Part shown: piece by piece, positions 58,655 through 64,000 of the stretch
Layout: each line of letters opens with the position of its first letter
How positions within the stretch are numbered: the stretch's first letter is position 1
Assembly (NCBI GenBank): GCA_023515745.1
Contig: JALECJ010000258.1
Coordinates: 996,501-1,060,500 of the forward strand
Source of the DNA: Amoeboaphelidium protococcarum
Taxonomy: Eukaryota; Aphelidiomycota; Aphelidea
Length of the DNA: 64,000 bases
Reading direction: 5' to 3'
The notes under the pieces: model-generated
Told to the model about the DNA's origin: nothing
The model's database searches: none
Seen by the model: the letters and a program-made list of their open reading frames with translations, nothing else
Translations under genes and position numbers: made by a program

Positions 58655-58779
58655 ATTTCTACTTGGCGAATTATCAAATTTAAAGATTTTTTAGAGACTG
58701 AAAAAAGAAGATACAAGAAAGACTTCAAAAGATATCGATTATCTCCTCATAAAATCCATACAATATTTATAACAAGTAT

Positions 58780-61700
58780 TCAATAATGCAATTTCAGAGT
58801 CACAATTTCAAATGGATTAATAGAGACAGAGAGGACGCCAGGAGTCGTAATGGCAATGTCTTCAATACGCTCCTCCAGAATATTCACTTTTTAAGCAACA
58901 GTAAATTAGACGCGAGATTTGAACTCAAACTTGCCTCTACCGCCCATAACTTCATGCAATCTGACTATAATGGAATTACAGTCACTTTTCACATGAGACT
59001 CTTCAGGAAGCTTTACAGTATCAATAATGACATTGCTACAGGATATCGAAAATGCAGATTACACAGAAGATGGTAAAGATTTCATCACAGGAACCAGTTT
59101 AGTCAGCAGAGGAACATTAAACTTGTAACTCTCTTGAACAACGTCAGACTCGGTGAATGAGCCCAGATGAGGATACAGAGCATACTTAAACTTGTGATGT
59201 CCCATATCACAGTTGCCATCAGGTGCTTTTGGTGCGCGGAGCAGAGTCATTCTCAACACATTGTCTCGAGTGGAATATCCATACTTGGAGTCACTCAGCA
59301 AGGCCACACCATAACCATACTCAGACAGGTCGGAATACTTGTGACCACAAACCTCAAACTTGGCAAAATCTAAAGAAGTGTTGAAATGGGTAGGACGCGT
59401 CAAATGGCCAAAAGGAACGTCATAAGTGGCATGGTCGCTCTTTATATTTACTGGGAACTCTACCTTGAGGACTTTATGACTCTCATGCCACTCTACTTCA
59501 GTATCAAAATCGATTCTGGCAGAGTTGCAAGTCAAGGACACCTTCTGCTTCAACTGGCTCTTGCCTGTCAATGGATGGGTGACTGTGAATGCGACTCTTA
59601 ATGGACCATTCTCAATGATCTAGAGTTGGCCGACTCCAGTCTCGTAAGTCTTCTCCAAATGATACGCCTCAAGATCCCAATTGTCCCAATACAAAGGAAG
59701 ATCCTAATGAAGAACAAACTTATTACCGCAATGCTTTTAATCGATAACATACCGCCCGTTGGCCCGTTTATCAACCAAACTCAACAAATGGCCATGACGG
59801 CTAAATTTGACATCAATCAAGGAGTTGGACATTAAACACTCATCTCCATCAAATGATACGGTGACTTGCTCCTTGATATTGTTGTCTTTAATAGGATTAA
59901 AGCTCAATGAAAAGCCTGGAGTCTTGACCAACACTAAAGCCGAGTTACCGGAAGCAACAACTTGCTCAAATGACGGCTCAACAGCCAGGTCGGACGGGAT
60001 ATTAATCTCCACAACTTCAGCACGATCGAATTGCAAAGAGTTATATGCCGCAACTTGCATCTGGCAATTCTGAACCATTTCATAGCTCGATTCCTTCTAT
60101 ATTCCAAGCACAGATTTAATCTACTCCACCTTGTTATCAGATAAATTAGAGCTAACAGCTTTATATATCATTTGATTGAAAGCATCTGAACGCAATTTTG
60201 AACCCATAGAGTAAATATCTTCATAATCACGACGCGTGTCTACATATACCAATTCAATAGAAGTACCAGGTAAAATATCATGAAACTAGTTGAATAACAG
60301 CTTCTTCCACATTCCATCCAATTAATCTCTTGGATACTAGCCATTTCCTATCAAAACATAGAGTTACTCAATGTCACGCAGAAGAAATTCACACTTTCTA
60401 TTGTACCATTTAACGAATGCTTGAGAGGTATACGTACCTCTATGCAGTTCAAAGTACAGCTCAGAGCTCCATGTTAGATAAGATTCAGAATCAGCTTGAT
60501 GCAAGTTCTTAAAGAAATCTTATGGACTGCCCATCCAAACTTTAGGAAGTCCTTTGACACCGCCCTTTATCCTCTCCAATCTCTCAAGCATATCATACGT
60601 TGCACCATTACCGCCATCACCGTGTCCAAAAAGGTACATTGACTGATTAGAATGCTCCTTATCCTTATGATTCTTGACATTGTATAACACTTCTTTCACA
60701 GTACCTTGACCGCAATAAGTATCGGCAGGTGGAAAATGAGTCAACACCCTGCTACCATCCAATCCCTTCCACCAGAACGTGGTGTGAGGAAACTTATTGA
60801 TATTGTTCCAGCTCAGTTTTTGAGTCAGAAAGTAATCTGCTCCAGACAACTTCATAATTTGAGGCAACTGTGCGCTATAACCAAAGGTATCAGGTAGCCA
60901 GAATATGTCACAGTACTATCCAAAGTGCTCTTTGAAAAAGCGCTATCCATACAGAAACTATCTGCAAAACGACTCTCCAGATGGCAAATTTCCGTCCATT
61001 TCCACCCAAGTGGCGCCAACCGGAATAAACTGACCACATTTGGCCTTCTCCTTTAATCTCTCGAACAGCTCTGGATAATCATTCATCACGGATTCTAGTT
61101 GACAAGCCTGTGAGACGGCAAACTTATAATCAGGATACTTGTCCATCAGAACAAGCTGGCTGGCCCAAGATCGAGCACATTTACGGCGCGTCTCATCCCA
61201 CATCCACAGCCAACAAGAATCGATATGACACATACCAACAGCTGTGATTTCATGGTCAGCAGGGCCGGCTTGAGCAGACAGAAACTTTTAAGCAATCTGC
61301 CTCGCCTAGCTCCACGTCTACTTATCTTCTGCCAGAAATGTATTAGCAATGGAGTTGGCTGTCACCAGAGCTTCAGCTGCAAGTTGACTATCCGAAGGGA
61401 GTTCTTTCGCCATGTCTGATATAATCTGATAATCGTACCAAAGGCCTAATGCAACTTGGTCATATACAACCAGTTCAGCAGTATCCAAAGTGAACTGTCG
61501 GTCAGTTTTAGGAGGTTGAATACTATCACCACCAGACGCATTGCCAAACATACCATTACAGGCCATTTCAACATATAAAACAATATGCCTACCATCACTG
61601 CTCCCCAACAGCTTATTATCCAAGGCAAAATCGAGTCTCTTATCATTCCCACTACCACCGTTCAATCCTTGGAGACATTTACCATCGTGAGACCAGATCA

Positions 61701-62028
61701 TCGCCTCGCTGTTGGAATTCCAGCGCAGCCAAATCTTATCATCATCAATCTCAACGAAACCTTTAGGGATGGAAATTTATATTCTAAACCAAACTGTGGC
61801 CCAACTAGGACCAAACTTGTCACCAACTCTTGCAGGCTCATATTACCCCAATAGAGCCTCCTTAAATGAGATACGTTTCAACTCTGGGACTGTGTAGGAT
61901 TCAATCTTCAAGCATTCACTGCTCCGTTTCTTCACCAGACAGGAGTACAAATTAACGTCTGCATATCTCTACTCACTCTTGAAAGTGTCCAGGCGATTCA
62001 AAGTAATATTTCTATGAAATTTGTACAT
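58780..62028 (-). CDS. AMS1: GH38 alpha-mannosidase, AMS1-like
   Basis: One exon, 1082 aa, TGA at 58780. The N-terminus ([17 protein letters not shown]) is the family's beta-sandwich. [20 protein letters not shown] (about 265) carries the metal-binding His-x-Asp. [17 protein letters not shown] (about 375) carries the catalytic Asp nucleophile. [31 protein letters not shown] and [15 protein letters not shown] are further signatures of the vacuolar/cytosolic Ams1-MAN2C1 branch, which trims free oligosaccharides. There is no signal peptide, as in Ams1, which reaches the vacuole by the Cvt/autophagy route in yeast. The C-terminal domain ends [10 protein letters not shown], the normal end of the family. 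Length agrees (yeast 1083). Confidence 0.96.
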
Positions 62029-62265
62029 ACTGAGCCTTACTATTATATGCCAAGATACAAATAAGCTTCGTGAACAAAAAGTGTAAAACAATTATAGACA
62101 AGTGCGTGAGAGGAAAGAAGAGAGACGCGTCACCAAAGTTGAAACTACAAAACGCCCGCTCGTTTCACTCTCAACTTTGCCATTCATTTTGTTTCATATT
62201 CCCTTATGGTTGTCACTTCTTCTTATTACCCATTGTGCATTCGATATAGATGTTCACGTTCAGAA
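62029..62265. promoter_or_regulatory. Upstream region of AMS1
   Basis: A 237-bp gap between the AMS1 start and the stop of the RRM gene, both on minus. GTTTCACT at 62162-62169, 134 bp before AMS1's ATG, is a further copy of the shared promoter word, preceded by GCTC and followed by CTCAAC. Confidence 0.45.
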
Positions 62266-63514
62266 TCATTATTTCAGTGTCTCTTGTTAGTACTAATCCT
62301 CTTCCAACTCAAAATCGCCAAAGTCTACACAGCTCGAAAACATTGGAGTGTCTACATCCATGTCATCCTCTGTCTTAACGTCAGTTACTGTTGAATCTTT
62401 TGGCTATGTGACGTCTGATGTAGATTCAATGACCAGAGAGGGCTTAGTAGCAGTTGACATTTGTTCCCCAATAAGCATCTTTTACTGCGCGTTATATCCT
62501 GGACATTCAAGACCAGCCTATAGAAAGCGAGGTAGCATTGATTCGCTAATGTGATGATGATCCTTCTGGATGTGCTATTTCAAAATTGTGACCGCCTGCA
62601 TATACATGTCAAAGATCTCCTTTTGATGTGTCTCAGATGGCTTCACTTTTGCGTCCGTCCATTGTATCTTTTCCAGCATTGACATGATCAGTTCATAAGG
62701 TCTATCAGCACATTTGCGAGAGAAATGTTGCTACAATAGTTTAGAGTAATTGATAACCGTGACTGGTATAAATCAAACACTCAAGGGGTAGATTTACCTT
62801 ATAGTCCTTGCAAACCATTAGAATGGCTTGGCGTTCACTCTGAGTTATGTACTATTCCTTCTGTGACTTGGTATGATAACTCCAGTGTGGAAATAGTCTA
62901 CGCATCAGCTCCTAATGGTTAGATACGCGTAGTGAAATCACGCGATTCTTCATCAACAGCTAATTTTTTAATTTGATGCAGTCCATTGCGATTCCAACGT
63001 TCTCAACTTCAATGTACGCGTCTGCCAGTGTTTTACCCATTGTTTTAGCCGGACTATCCAACGCAAGGTCCATCAAAATATGGCACGACTTGATCTGAAA
63101 CGGATCAAAATACTGTTCAATGTCGCGTCTTGAAACGTCCCACGGAATGTTTGAAATACAAATTACAACCGAATGGCACAGATCACTGACTGTGGATACA
63201 ATACACATATCACTGCTTCCAACATCACAATTACTTGCCTTACCATATGGTACAAAATTAGCCGATGCAATACTTTTAATCATTTTATTTGACATCAATC
63301 TTGGACCAGAAGAATTTTAGGAGTTTGATGATACAAAATTCTCTCTGTTACCGTGTGTTGACGCGTCTTACACCAACTTAACAACAGGAGTTGCAACACA
63401 CTTTTCTACCAATTTGACGCGTTTGGAACCCACAGGGCCATACAATCCCAGTTGAGACTTCTTGAACCATACAACTTCATCATGGATTGAAGCAAAACTT
63501 TCAAAAATAGTCAT
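62266..63514 (-). CDS. RRM-domain RNA-binding protein
   Basis: Two exons (62798-63514, 62266-62730; 67-nt intron GTAAAT...ATTGTAG) encode 393 aa. The RRM spans about 112-190: SVVICISNIPWDVSRRDIEQYF gives RNP2-like beta1 and helix 1, and KTLADAYIEVENVGIAMDCI gives the RNP1 strand and helix 2, where the usual aromatic positions are partly replaced (DAYIEV). A helical middle region (QELMRRLFPHWSYH, AILMVCKDYKQHFSRKCADRPYELI) follows, then an acidic tail (FELEEDQYQQETLKQ). The FPHW and RPYELI regions look conserved but I do not recognise the family; fungal splicing or meiosis RRM proteins are possible. Two additional in-frame TGA codons follow the stop within 12 nt. Start is the first ATG after an in-frame TGA. 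Confidence 0.8.
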
Positions 63515-63608
63515 ATTGATACAGAGATCTCCAGACGTGTCTGATACAAAACTTGAAACAATTGAAACGAAAGAGATTGAAGCTCACATCATGAGATTAT
63601 GACTTGTT
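63515..63608. other. Intergenic, RRM gene upstream
   Basis: Short AT-rich gap between the RRM start and the end of the right-edge frame. A direct run of GAAAC-like words (TTGAAACAATTGAAACGAAAG) lies at about 63552-63572. Confidence 0.35.
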
Positions 63609-64000
63609 TCAAAACCATACGTTAAGCTGGTATTGAAAATTAATTAAGCAGCGATAAAACATTTTCTCATATTGTAACATACAATCTAACACAAGAGTGG
63701 TCACGGATTATTTGATGGGAGCACAAAACTGGTCACCGTTGAGGCACCAATTTCGACAGCCAATTAGAGAGCAGATACTTACGGATTTCATGAACACAAG
63801 AATTGATTCGCGTGCATCGTGGATTGTCAGTGATCGTAGTTTATCAATTTCAGCTTCTTTCCTCACTTATTACATAGAGTCATCCAATTATAATAGTAAC
63901 AATGTCTTTGTATATGAAATAATAATGTGATGACAGCAATGGTAATTTCTCTTAGCATTATCCAAAATCTCCGCGTCGACAGCAATCACGGCGAGCTTCA
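63609..64000 (-). CDS. Possible 3' part of a gene running off the right edge
   Basis: A minus-strand frame is open from the window edge to TGA 63609 (about 130 codons, no start visible). It begins KLAVIAVDAEILDNAKRN and includes RKEAEIDKLRSLTIHDARE, which looks protein-like. A strong donor GTAAGT follows ESILVFMKS, so the coding part may end or splice near 63777, and the remainder is less convincing. I recognise no family. Chance open frames of this length are not rare with one stop codon. Confidence 0.3.

Noticed and set aside
1-64000. Reading the window with the standard genetic code as a set of many short genes or a heap of pseudogenes
   Set aside because: TAA/TAG never act as ends: conserved proteins continue through them in frame, TAR falls on conserved Gln, and all genes end at TGA.
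1-64000. Ciliate origin because of the TAR=Gln code
   Set aside because: Ciliates lack class II myosin and an SPG1/GEA1/NTO1-like fungal set. The gene content fits an opisthokont better. A formal phylogeny would be decisive.
1-64000. tRNA, rRNA, snoRNA, CRISPR or transposon features
   Set aside because: I looked for B-box-like GGTTCGANTCC, direct-repeat arrays and transposase or integrase motifs and saw none. A tRNAscan and repeat search could still find weak cases.

Overview
This window is nuclear DNA of a eukaryote that uses a non-standard genetic code. TAA and TAG are read as glutamine and TGA is the only stop codon. With the standard code every gene is broken into pieces. With TAR=Gln they become full-length proteins that all end at TGA, and the TAR codons fall on conserved glutamines, for example the myosin head motif LQQFFNHHMF, the ABC-transporter Q-loop and signature, the DMC1 P-loop GKTQ, the GTPase switch WDLGGQ and SEC61 CSQIPLYG. 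All gene models here were translated by hand under that code. Class II myosin, an SPG1-type septation GTPase, a GEA1-type Arf-GEF, an NTO1/BRPF-like protein and a Crinkler-type NTPase point to an opisthokont, probably an early-diverging fungal relative (Holomycota), not a ciliate. The assignment is inference. Genes are dense, intergenic gaps are mostly 100-800 bp, introns are 47-68 nt, and 21 of 22 introns end in TGTAG.

Layout. 1-7 kb: heat-shock factor, an unrecognised two-TM membrane protein, NOP58, and an orphan kinase C-lobe fragment. 7.7-14.8 kb: myosin II heavy chain. 15-23.2 kb: PRMT5, a lysine-rich protein, DMC1 and isoleucyl-tRNA synthetase. 23.5-31.3 kb: SEC61 alpha, the SPG1-like GTPase, an ABCG-type transporter and a coiled-coil protein. 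31.6-42.6 kb: a 1749-aa TPR protein with acidic WDxDF motifs, a Crinkler-type NTPase/nuclease, and an NTO1/BRPF-like PHD-bromodomain protein. 42.8-48.8 kb: MFS transporter, RluA pseudouridine synthase, a ZnT9-like carrier with an extra Myb/SANT-like domain, and a small tail-anchored protein. 49-58.7 kb: Arf-GEF, MSH5, a Gln-rich bZIP factor and mitochondrial uS5m. 58.8-63.5 kb: GH38 alpha-mannosidase and an RRM protein. An ORF runs off the right edge.

Functionally the set is mostly housekeeping: secretion (SEC61, GEA1), snoRNP (NOP58), translation (IleRS, uS5m), chromatin (PRMT5, NTO1-like) and cytokinesis (myosin II, SPG1). There are two meiosis-specific genes, DMC1 and MSH5, which carry 12 of the 22 introns. 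The parts most worth following up are the code itself, the tandem TGA stops, the uniform TGTAG acceptors, the SANT-ZnT9 fusion, the giant TPR/WDxDF protein, the Crinkler-type gene and a shared GTTTCACT promoter motif. I saw no rRNA, tRNA, CRISPR array or intact transposon.
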